Shown here: positions 1 to 6,517 of the stretch, piece after piece | How the letters are laid out: every line of letters begins with the position of its first letter | Position numbering within the stretch: the first letter of the stretch is position 1 | From: an uncultured Bacteroidales bacterium | GTDB taxonomy: Bacteria; Bacteroidota; Bacteroidia; Bacteroidales; UBA4417 | Assembly: GCA_937965665.1 (NCBI GenBank) | Contig: CALCJE010000015.1 | Coordinates: forward strand, 1 to 14,849 | DNA: 14,849 nt | Direction of reading: 5' to 3' | Made by a program: the position numbers and the translations under genes | The notes under the pieces: generated by a model | Databases searched by the model: none | What the model saw: the letters and a program-made list of their open reading frames with translations, nothing else | What the model was told of the DNA's origin: nothing

Positions 1-127
1 TTGTGTATACGGTCTTGTAGGCAGGTTTATGTTCAGGTAATTGACTTACAATATCGTTTACAAATCCTTTCTGTAGTTTCTACAGTACCTGCATAATCTG
101 TTCTTCGGATTTGGTTAGTTTTTTCAT
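1..127 (-). pseudogene. BlaI/MecI-family repressor, 5' part, interrupted by an amber codon
   Basis: Reading left from the ATG at 127-125, the first 15 codons (MKKLTKSEEQIMQVL) are a typical start of a BlaI/MecI/CopY winged-helix repressor. Codon 16 (82-80) is TAG. The same frame then continues without another stop to the window edge with KLQKGFVNDIVSQLPEHKPAYKTVYT, again characteristic of the family (the KPAYxTV stretch belongs to the DNA-binding helix region). Relatives normally have Trp right after the xxVL, so a single TGG to TAG change at position 81 explains the break. TAG is a genuine stop in this genome, since the sigma factor gene and the hydrogenase gene also end in TAG. Such repressors usually sit just upstream of a BlaR1-type M56 peptidase gene, which would lie outside the window. 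The gene is either inactivated or the base is an error; the promoter looks intact. Family assignment is by eye from about 41 residues. Confidence 0.7.
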
Positions 128-145
128 TGTTTTTAAATTGCATAA

Positions 146-176
146 CAAAGATACAACTAAAAACATAGTTATACAA
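146..176 (-). promoter_or_regulatory. Promoter of the BlaI-like gene
   Basis: On the minus strand TATCTTTG (153-146) matches the Bacteroidetes -7 box TAnnTTTG exactly, and a TTG (176-174) lies 20 bases upstream as a -33 element. The start codon follows 18 bases after the box, giving a very short leader. Inference from motif match and spacing only. Confidence 0.6.
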
Positions 177-180
177 CTAA
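151..180. promoter_or_regulatory. Operator-like half-sites overlapping the BlaI-like promoter
   Basis: A 10-base direct repeat ATACAACTAA occurs at 151-160 and 171-180, exactly 20 bases (two helical turns) apart, with an inverted copy of its core (TAGTT, 166-170) between them. The three half-sites, AACTA (155-159), TAGTT (166-170) and AACTA (175-179), overlap the -7/-33 region. BlaI-type repressors are known to bind short dyads and to repress their own promoter, so this is a plausible autoregulatory operator. The assignment rests on symmetry and position. Confidence 0.5.
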
Positions 181-268
181 GAGTTTAATTTAAATGAAAA
201 TATTTTTTATCTATCAGGAAATGAGATACATGAAATTGAAATATTTTGATATGCTCAGTGTAGCTCAA

Positions 269-304
269 TAAAAAATCCGAAAGCCATAATCAGGCTTTCG
301 GATT
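269..304 (-). terminator. Rho-independent terminator after the yebC-family gene
   Basis: A perfect 12-bp stem (274-285 with 293-304, arm AATCCGAAAGCC) with a 7-base loop is followed on the minus strand by a run of T. It lies 24 bases beyond the stop codon of the YebC gene and separates it from the BlaI-like gene. Confidence 0.85.
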
Positions 305-327
305 CTGAAGTTAAGCAGTACAATGAT

Positions 328-1068
328 TTACATGGAATCCATCAGTTCATCCGTCATCTCAAGGTTGTGATATACAGCCTGTATATCGTCGTCTTCTTCG
401 AACATCTCGATGAGGCGCATCACTTTTTTGGCGCTTTCGAGGTCGAGTTTGGTAGTGTCTTTTGGGATGCGCTGAAGCTGGGCGCTTTCCGGCTCAATTT
501 TAAGGGCTTCAAGCCGTTTCATCATAGGACCAAAGTCCTCCATGGCTGTAGTAACGGTATAATACCCATCTTCGAGTTGCATGTCCTCGGCGCCGGCTTC
601 AATCATTTCCATCTCAAATTCATCGGCATCGAGTGTGCCTTGCGGAATAGTGAAAATGCCTTTGCGGTCGAAAATAAAACTCAGTGAGCCATTTGTGCCC
701 AGGTTTCCGTTGAACTTATTAAAATACATGCGTACATTCGAAATGGTGCGCTGCTGGTTATCTGTAGTTGCCTCAAGAAAGATGGCCACCCCACCGTTGG
801 CATAGCCTTCGAAAGTGCATTCGATAAACGAAGCCCCGTCTTTATCAGAACCTTTACTGATGGCCCGCTGGATATTTTCTTTAGGCATACTGGCGCCTTT
901 TGCATTGGCAATGGCAAGCCTGAGACGCGGGTTGGCGTCAGGGTCGGAGCCACTCTCTTTTACCGCTACGGTAATTTCCTTTATAATTTTGGAGAAAATC
1001 TTTGACCGCTTTGCATCCAGCGCGCCTTTTTTACGCTTAATGGTCGACCATTTATTATGTCCCGACAT
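328..1068 (-). CDS. yebC: YebC/PmpR family regulatory protein
   Basis: This is a 246-residue protein starting MSGHNKWSTIKRKKGALDAKR, the hallmark N-terminus of the YebC/PmpR (TACO1) family, with the usual PRLRLAIANAKGASMPKENIQRAI stretch at about residues 47-70 and an acidic C-terminal region. The length is normal for the family. Family members are cytoplasmic. Some were described as DNA-binding regulators (PmpR), and others act in translation, relieving ribosome stalling at proline-rich stretches, as reported for YebC/TACO1 homologues. Which role applies here cannot be read from the sequence. It is a single gene, with a terminator directly downstream and a promoter-like box about 185 bases upstream. 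The start at 1068 is the conserved one. Assignment to the family is secure; the exact function is not. Confidence 0.95.
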   Translation of the reverse strand: MSGHNKWSTIKRKKGALDAKRSKIFSKIIKEITVAVKESGSDPDANPRLRLAIANAKGASMPKENIQRAISKGSDKDGASFIECTFEGYANGGVAIFLEATTDNQQRTISNVRMYFNKFNGNLGTNGSLSFIFDRKGIFTIPQGTLDADEFEMEMIEAGAEDMQLEDGYYTVTTAMEDFGPMMKRLEALKIEPESAQLQRIPKDTTKLDLESAKKVMRLIEMFEEDDDIQAVYHNLEMTDELMDSM

Positions 1069-1251
1069 ATGTGTTTAAATTACAGTTTATTATGAATATG
1101 ATTGTTTTGTCTCTGAGAAATTTCTGTAGTCATGTCGCAGGCTGTTTATCACAGATTCGGGCAACAAAACTTTAATACTTATTTATTGAGTTTACCTGAG
1201 ATTTCGGTTTGCCGGATCGTAAAATCCTGACGGTAATCCCACTTTTGGGGG

Positions 1252-1259
1252 CAAAGTTA
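1252..1259 (-). promoter_or_regulatory. -7 box of a promoter for the yebC-family gene
   Basis: TAACTTTG on the minus strand matches TAnnTTTG exactly. The -33 region falls in a T-run rather than a clear TTTG, so the promoter is only moderately supported. A transcript from here would carry a leader of about 175 bases. Confidence 0.4.
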
Positions 1260-1270
1260 ATGCTTTGGTT

Positions 1271-1302
1271 GTAAAAAAAAAACTGCCCCCCGAAGGAGGC
1301 AG
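1271..1302 (-). terminator. Rho-independent terminator after the GIN-domain gene
   Basis: On the minus strand an 8-bp stem (1302-1295 with 1290-1283, one G-U pair) closed by a UUCG tetraloop is followed by a run of about ten T. It lies about 90 bases past the stop codon of the GIN/barrel gene. Confidence 0.85.
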
Positions 1303-1389
1303 CCATCAATTAACCATAATCAATGTTTAGTAAGCCAAAACTAATCCAATGCTCATTTTCAGAGTGTATTAGTATATCATAGGCAACAA

Positions 1390-3003
1390 TTAAAAACCAA
1401 TGAGTGTGATTCCAACTTCGAAGGGATAAGCTGTCGGGCCTTTTCCGCTGCGGAACATTTCGCTGAATGAGTATGTTCCGTAAAGGTTGATGATACCCCA
1501 GCCGATAGTGGCCATCCCCTGTATAATGAACGGATTTACATAGAAATCGCCTTTGTTTTTTGTTTTTGAATTGTTGATTTCATTTTTTGTATGCGACCAC
1601 ATGCGTACACAACCAACTGCTCCGGCTCCTACATGAAAACTGTTGCTTTTCATTTTACCATTGGTCTGGTATTCGAGCATCAGCGGTATGCGCAGCGATG
1701 CCAGCATCAGTTTGCTTTTCTGGTAGCTGTATCCCGGAACTTCGCTGAAATATCCATCCAGGTGTCCGTTTGTATCAGTGAGGATCACGTTATTGGCAAA
1801 GCGATAGTTGTTCCATGTTACACCCAAACCTGTTACTAACCCTAGTTTCTGGTTGGCAAGGTTGATATTCTGCTCAAAGAAGTTAAGGCTTACACCTGTA
1901 GATTTGTTGTAATTTATATCCAGGTATGGGGCACCTTCTGGATAATCGATCATATGATCCTGGTTCAGAAGCCCGTTGATGCTTAAACCGAAACCTGCCC
2001 AGTGGCCATTAAATTTAGGGTTTTTGTTGTGTTTCTCCATCCTGAAACCATCATCGCTGATTACATAATCATGTTGGCCAAGGTTAATTTTTACTGAATC
2101 GTCAGTAATCACAACTACTTTTTTATCGTTCAGTACAATTTTAACGGTATCGTTATTGTCACTTATATCCCACGATGAATTATCCGCATGATCTTTTTCG
2201 TCATTCTCTTCAATAATCACACCTTTCACATTGTCCATTCCATCGAAGGAAAGCTGGTATTCGCCCTGGCGGGCAATTTTTTTCAGGTTATCCTTATCAA
2301 CATAAGTCAGGCTTCCTGCACCCGAAAGGTCAGCTTTAATTTGTTTGCGTGCCATAACTTTTGCATTACCTGCACCCGAAACTTCAGCATCGGTATAATC
2401 GGAAATAAATTCCATGGCCTTCAGGTTACCGGCTCCCGATACTTCTGTTTTATGTTTTTCAACAGTTCCTTTTAATGTCAGATTACCTGCACCACTTACC
2501 TCGGTATTGGCGCTTTTTGCAGTGAGGTTAATTGAATTGTTTGCTGCACCACTGGTTTCGTTGTTAAAAATACCTGCATCAATGTCCATATTTACTTTCG
2601 AAGCACCTGAAGTGTACAAACCGAAAACATCACTTTTTACAGGGGTTTCGCCAATAACTTTGGAGGCGCCGCTGGCATCAAGGCTGTTCAGTTTAACTGC
2701 AGTAACATATACATCCATTTTGGTGGCATTCTGCACATTGTTACATTCCAGGTTCAGTGTTCCGTTGGTAACCTTGGTAATGATCTTGCTTTGGAGGTTC
2801 TCATCGGTTTCAACCTTAACCGATTGCTGGTCGCCCTGTGAGAGGTGAAGTTTTATGGCGCAACCTACTTTTATCGCATCGAATGATGACAATTCGCGCG
2901 TTTCGGTGGTTACGTTTCCATTTCCTTTGGTTTGGGCATTAACACTCGTAAACGCTAGCGCGAAGAGCATTATTCCGGCGATTGTTAGTTTTATCGTTTT
3001 CAT
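1390..3003 (-). CDS. Secreted GIN-domain (DUF2807) protein fused to a C-terminal outer-membrane beta-barrel
   Basis: This 537-residue protein opens with a signal peptide (about 1-23, ending VNAQ). Residues about 38-235 form a head GIN domain (DUF2807, often labelled putative auto-transporter adhesin). Seven SGA motifs start at residues 111, 132, 151, 170, 189, 209 and 227, one every 18-21 residues, as expected for rungs of a beta-helix. A linker rich in Asp, Lys and Val (about 260-325) leads to a region with alternating hydrophobic strands (about 330-537) that begins with FNGHWAGFGLSING and ends in a terminal Phe, the pattern of the PorT-like or OMP_b-brl_2 barrels of Bacteroidetes. The barrel should anchor the head domain at the outer membrane. 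The function of GIN domains is not established and adhesion is only a label. The gene lies downstream of the sigma/anti-sigma pair but behind its terminator, so it may be a target of that sigma rather than an operon member. I see no clear promoter upstream. Confidence 0.8.
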   Translation of the reverse strand: MKTIKLTIAGIMLFALAFTSVNAQTKGNGNVTTETRELSSFDAIKVGCAIKLHLSQGDQQSVKVETDENLQSKIITKVTNGTLNLECNNVQNATKMDVYVTAVKLNSLDASGASKVIGETPVKSDVFGLYTSGASKVNMDIDAGIFNNETSGAANNSINLTAKSANTEVSGAGNLTLKGTVEKHKTEVSGAGNLKAMEFISDYTDAEVSGAGNAKVMARKQIKADLSGAGSLTYVDKDNLKKIARQGEYQLSFDGMDNVKGVIIEENDEKDHADNSSWDISDNNDTVKIVLNDKKVVVITDDSVKINLGQHDYVISDDGFRMEKHNKNPKFNGHWAGFGLSINGLLNQDHMIDYPEGAPYLDINYNKSTGVSLNFFEQNINLANQKLGLVTGLGVTWNNYRFANNVILTDTNGHLDGYFSEVPGYSYQKSKLMLASLRIPLMLEYQTNGKMKSNSFHVGAGAVGCVRMWSHTKNEINNSKTKNKGDFYVNPFIIQGMATIGWGIINLYGTYSFSEMFRSGKGPTAYPFEVGITLIGF

Positions 3004-3230
3004 GAGATTTTGATTATGCTGTTTGTGTTTATTGAATTCTGATGCTAGACGGAATTGCCTTGCGAAATGTTACAGCCTGATTATAAAAAATGCAGCATTT
3101 TTTTTATTCTTTGTGCTCTGGGTATATTCCTATTTCTAAATAAACTTCATTTAAGCAGACTGCCAGTTATTTGAACTGACATTATGACTAGATCTGCATG
3201 CGAATTTCGATGATGAACTCAACTTACAAC

Positions 3231-3255
3231 AAAAAACCGGGGCGAGCCCGGTTTT
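3231..3255 (-). terminator. Rho-independent terminator of the sigma/anti-sigma operon
   Basis: A perfect 9-bp stem (3233-3241 with 3247-3255, arm AAAACCGGG) with a 5-base loop runs into a T-run on the minus strand. It lies about 20 bases past the stop codon of the anti-sigma-like gene. The arms are nearly symmetric, but there is no gene to the left transcribed toward it. Confidence 0.85.
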
Positions 3256-3276
3256 GAATGTAAGAATATACAGGAA

Positions 3277-4662
3277 TTATTTTGCCAGGCTCTTTTCTAT
3301 ATTAAAGAGGTTGCTTTCCAGATCATACCCAACAACCTTACCTTCTTCATTTTTGTGCAGATTCAGTTCCACATCGCTGGATGTAATTTTGTTAAAAGTC
3401 TGAACCCCGGCTTCAGCAACAGTCCATAAAGAAATATTCTTTTTGTCAGCAGTTGTATTTTCGTTCTGTTTCGAAGCAAGCATATCGCCTGACGATCGGC
3501 CGGTAACAGCGTTGAATAAGGTTTTAGCCGGGTTTTTATCTTTGGCGTTTGCCTCGGCATAAGCTATTTCTTCCGAAAGTTTCAGGTTGTAATAAAATTC
3601 GAGGTTCTCATTCTGGTACATCTGGCTTATCCTGATAAATGTATATTCTGGATCAACATAAGAACGGGTGGTAACCCTGGCTGATGTTAACGGCTCGAGT
3701 GGAAGTATTGGCTGCCTGCTGGCCATGGCTAGAGCTGGTTCCTGATTTGCTTCAGGCATATCAGCTACTTTATTTCCACGGTTTGAGGTGTTGTTTCCTG
3801 ATTCAGCATTTCCTGGTTCAGTAACCTGGGGTTTTGTCTCAGCAACGTTTCCTGACGGGATGGACGGCGCTGGTTGCGAAATTTCACGGTTAACCCTGTT
3901 TTTTACATTGCCTTGTTGCGCCAGGTTGTTGGGTATGTTATTGCGGTCGAGCAAAAAGTAAACGCTGAAAAGCAGCGCCAGTGATGCAGCGGCCGATAGC
4001 GCGTAATATACCATTCGTCTGATGGGAACAACCTTTTGTTTGAGATTTTCTTTATCAGCGAAAACCACCGAAGTATCGGCGCTCAGTTTTGTAAGTGAAA
4101 ACAGTTTCCTGTCTTTTTCGAACTGCGGATTATATTGCATAAATTCCTCAAGCTGCAGTTTTTCAGCAGGGGAGAGGTCTTCTTCCAGTTCGCGGGCCAG
4201 GAAAGTTTCATATGTTTCGGCATTGATGTCGCCAACCGGTATAGCTTTTTGTTTGAGCGACGCTTTATTTTCAAATTTAGTATCCGTGTCAACGGTTAAA
4301 TGTGCCATTGCAAAAAGCCTGCGGTCTTTCTCAAACTGCGGGTTTATGCTTAAAAATTCTTCGATGCATGCTTTTTGTTCGCTGTTCAGCAGGCCTTCGG
4401 ATTCATCAAAAAGCCATTCTTCATAATTTGATTCATTGATCAGTGAAGTGGCAAAAACCTGGTTTTTTTTTAAGGCTGATTTGTTCTCAAACACAATCTC
4501 CTGGTCATCCACCAGCGATACCGATTCGAAATCATGAAAAACAACAGCCAGGTCGGGATTCCGATCGACAAAAAGCAAAACTTCCCGGGCCATTTCAGGG
4601 CTTAACTGCCCTTCGTGGTAGTCGAGGAAATACGCTTCGTAATTGTCTCTGTTGATTTTCAT
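3277..4662 (-). CDS. Probable membrane anti-sigma factor with a triplicated cytoplasmic repeat
   Basis: This 461-residue protein is encoded 28 bases after the ECF sigma gene on the same strand. Residues 3-68, 75-140 and 146-211 are three copies of one ~71-residue unit: each starts IN...NYE or TYE, has an acidic stretch, then a helix-like segment ending in NP(Q/D), and closes with F(E/A)(N/D)K..LK(Q/K). The second and third copies are most alike, sharing NPQFEKDR. A single hydrophobic segment at about 217-239, preceded by PIRR, predicts a cytoplasmic N-terminus and a periplasmic C-terminus. The periplasmic part has a Pro/Asn/Gly-rich linker (about 240-315) and a C-terminal region without a domain I recognise. 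No Zn-binding HxxxCxxC motif is seen. Position and topology point to sequestration of the partner sigma factor. That role, and use of the three repeats as sigma-binding modules, is inference. Confidence 0.7.
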   Translation of the reverse strand: MKINRDNYEAYFLDYHEGQLSPEMAREVLLFVDRNPDLAVVFHDFESVSLVDDQEIVFENKSALKKNQVFATSLINESNYEEWLFDESEGLLNSEQKACIEEFLSINPQFEKDRRLFAMAHLTVDTDTKFENKASLKQKAIPVGDINAETYETFLARELEEDLSPAEKLQLEEFMQYNPQFEKDRKLFSLTKLSADTSVVFADKENLKQKVVPIRRMVYYALSAAASLALLFSVYFLLDRNNIPNNLAQQGNVKNRVNREISQPAPSIPSGNVAETKPQVTEPGNAESGNNTSNRGNKVADMPEANQEPALAMASRQPILPLEPLTSARVTTRSYVDPEYTFIRISQMYQNENLEFYYNLKLSEEIAYAEANAKDKNPAKTLFNAVTGRSSGDMLASKQNENTTADKKNISLWTVAEAGVQTFNKITSSDVELNLHKNEEGKVVGYDLESNLFNIEKSLAK

Positions 4663-4690
4663 TGTGTTTAACTTTTGTAATCTTTGTATA

Positions 4691-5179
4691 CTAGAGTACC
4701 AGGTCGAGGCTTCCGATATATTGTTTTAAAAAAGTGCGTGCCCTGAAAATATACACTTTAACCTGTGATTCGTTTAGCTGCAGAATTTCACCGATTTCTT
4801 CGTATGAGTACCCTTCATAATCGCGAAGCATGATTGCTGAACGCTGTATTTCAGGAAGTTTGGCAACTGCTTCGTTAATTACTTCTTTCAGGTCGTTATA
4901 AGTTCCGGGCGATTCGTCGTGCGTGAGTGTATAATCTTCATCCAAAGAACTGATGCGCTGGTTTTTACGTATATGGTCTATCATGGTATGGTAGGCTGTT
5001 GTAAAAAGGTAGGCGCGGGCTTTTTCGTACGAAACTTCTTTCACTCTTTCCCACATCCTTACATACGATTCCTGTACAATATCCTGGGCTGTATCTTTAT
5101 CCTTTATATTTTTCAGGATAAAACGATACACACCGTCGGAGTATAAGTCAGCACATGAATTGTATTCGGCTGTGGTCAT
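4691..5179 (-). CDS. ECF-type RNA polymerase sigma factor
   Basis: This 162-residue protein has the two domains of an ECF (group 4) sigma factor and nothing between them but a short linker. Region 2 spans about residues 8-75, with DIVQESYVRMWE (33-44) as the core-binding 2.2 segment. Region 4 spans about 100-155, with LPEIQRSAIMLRDYEGYSYE leading into the helix-turn-helix that ends in SQVKVYIFRAR (138-148). It directs RNA polymerase to promoters of its regulon, which cannot be deduced here. The next gene, 28 bases downstream, encodes its likely membrane anti-sigma partner. The gene ends in TAG. An imperfect -7-like box (TAACTTTA, 5244-5237) lies about 58 bases upstream of the ATG. The start at 5179 gives a full-length region 2. 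Confidence 0.92.
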   Translation of the reverse strand: MTTAEYNSCADLYSDGVYRFILKNIKDKDTAQDIVQESYVRMWERVKEVSYEKARAYLFTTAYHTMIDHIRKNQRISSLDEDYTLTHDESPGTYNDLKEVINEAVAKLPEIQRSAIMLRDYEGYSYEEIGEILQLNESQVKVYIFRARTFLKQYIGSLDLVL

Positions 5180-5362
5180 GCTTCAGGCTTTGGTTTTTGG
5201 TTTCAGACTTCGGGAGTAATACGTTTAACTACACCATAAAGTTACAACAGATTGAAAAATATTTTCATTTTTTTTGAATGAGCATATTTTTTTGATGGCG
5301 ATAAATCAATTCTATCGTTTAAATCCGTTTTACTTCTTTACTTATTGCGTTAAGCGATTTGC

Positions 5363-6202
5363 TCAGATGTAGAAATTCAACGGTTCCACGAAATCTTTTT
5401 TATCGCGGATCACAATCTGGGGCTGGTGATATACCAATGAGAAGGGTTCAACACTTTCGGTTAGCCACACATTGCCACCAATTACCGAATCGTGGCCAAT
5501 CACTGTTTTTCCTCCCAGTATGGTGCTTCCGGCGTAAATAATTACATTGTCCTGTATGGTTGGATGTCGTTTCTGGTCGCGAAGCGCGCGTTCCACGTAA
5601 AGTGCACCAAGGGTTACACCCTGGTATATTTTTACATTATCGCCAATTTCGGTGGTTTCGCCAATCACAACCCCGGTTCCGTGGTCGATGAAGAAATTCC
5701 TGCCGATTACAGCCCCGGGATGTATGTCGATGCCGGTTTTGCCGTGGATATATTCGCTCATGATACGCGGCAGCAGCGGAACATTCAGTTTGTGCAATTC
5801 GTGTGCAATGCGGTACACCGAAATTGCGTAAAATCCCGGAAACGACATGATAACTTCTTCGTTTCCCTTTGCCGAGGGATCGCTGTCAACAAATGCATCG
5901 GCATCCCTGAGCATATGATGGTATACTTCCGGAAGACTGTTGAAAAACGCATCTACAATTTGGGTCACTTCATTTTCATCGTCGCCATGTATAGGGTACA
6001 ATAATTCCCCGAGCCTGAAACGGAGCCGCCGTAATTCTTTTTGTAGTGATTTGAGAGAAACTGTACGGTTGGCCTTTACCGGGAAGAAAAACATAACAAG
6101 TTCGTCTACAAACTGGTGCGTGCTTTCAACCGGCGGGAGGTTAGCATGGGCGCATACATAACTGCGGTAAATTTCTTTAGGTAACTGCGATACTGGATTC
6201 AT
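5363..6202 (-). CDS. Serine O-acetyltransferase (EpsC/CysE type)
   Basis: This is a 279-residue enzyme transferring acetyl from acetyl-CoA to L-serine to make O-acetylserine, the precursor for cysteine synthase. An N-terminal helical domain (about 1-150) precedes a left-handed beta-helix of hexapeptide repeats (about 158-255). Asp159 (in GIDIHPGA) and His174 (in FIDHGTGVVIGET) match the catalytic Asp/His pair of CysE, and the QGVTLGA and KRHPTI segments that follow are typical. The helical domain resembles the longer EpsC-like form common in Bacteroidetes. The protein ends in Ile (LNFYI). In CysE-type enzymes the C-terminal Ile inserts into the cysteine synthase active site, so complex formation is possible but not shown. 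It appears to be a single gene, with no cysteine-synthesis neighbour. I found no clear promoter or terminator. Confidence 0.93.
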   Translation of the reverse strand: MNPVSQLPKEIYRSYVCAHANLPPVESTHQFVDELVMFFFPVKANRTVSLKSLQKELRRLRFRLGELLYPIHGDDENEVTQIVDAFFNSLPEVYHHMLRDADAFVDSDPSAKGNEEVIMSFPGFYAISVYRIAHELHKLNVPLLPRIMSEYIHGKTGIDIHPGAVIGRNFFIDHGTGVVIGETTEIGDNVKIYQGVTLGALYVERALRDQKRHPTIQDNVIIYAGSTILGGKTVIGHDSVIGGNVWLTESVEPFSLVYHQPQIVIRDKKDFVEPLNFYI

Positions 6203-6517
6203 TTTATTATTTTCTTAAAATATTGAATATTAGTACAATATGACCTAAAAACAAGGATGTTGGCTATATGTTCAATGTTAAACCAAACGGAACAAATATT
6301 TGTGTAAAACCGTATAACCGGGCATTACAGCAGGTTTCAGCATCTGAGCATGAGCATTTTATGGGCGCTCCAGCCAACAAATGGTATCTTGGCTTAAGTC
6401 GGGGTAAAGTAATTACAGCCATGTGAATAGCTATATTACAGGAATAAAATATGAATTCCTGAGTCTTTTTATCACCAGGTTTACTGCTGTGCGCCCGGAT
6501 GTGAGTTGCAATGCCAG
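6203..6517. other. Intergenic region between the serine acetyltransferase and lepA genes
   Basis: This 315-base gap should carry the serine acetyltransferase promoter and the lepA 3' end. I see no exact TAnnTTTG box and no terminator of the lepA transcript. A 7-bp inverted repeat (CAGGAAT at 6439-6445, ATTCCTG at 6455-6461) lacks a T-run on the minus strand. A plus-strand reading frame of 52 codons (6268-6426) is open but has no supporting promoter or similarity I recognise. Confidence 0.4.

Larger units (their letters stand above)
1069..1389. other. Intergenic region: leader of yebC gene and 3' end of GIN-domain gene
   Basis: This 321-base gap holds a promoter-like box for the YebC gene (1252-1259), a leader of roughly 175 bases before its ATG, and the terminator of the gene to the right (1271-1302). 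The leader has no ORF longer than 17 codons that I can see, and I recognise no riboswitch in it. Positions 1303-1389 are untranslated tail of the GIN-domain gene. Confidence 0.6.

Noticed and set aside
80..82. Recoding of TAG as an amino acid in the BlaI-like gene
   Set aside because: TAG ends the sigma factor and hydrogenase genes in this window, so it is an ordinary stop codon here.
6268..6426. Plus-strand small reading frame of 52 codons in the gap upstream of the serine acetyltransferase gene
   Set aside because: It is open end to end, but has no promoter box, no recognisable motif and a length reachable by chance.
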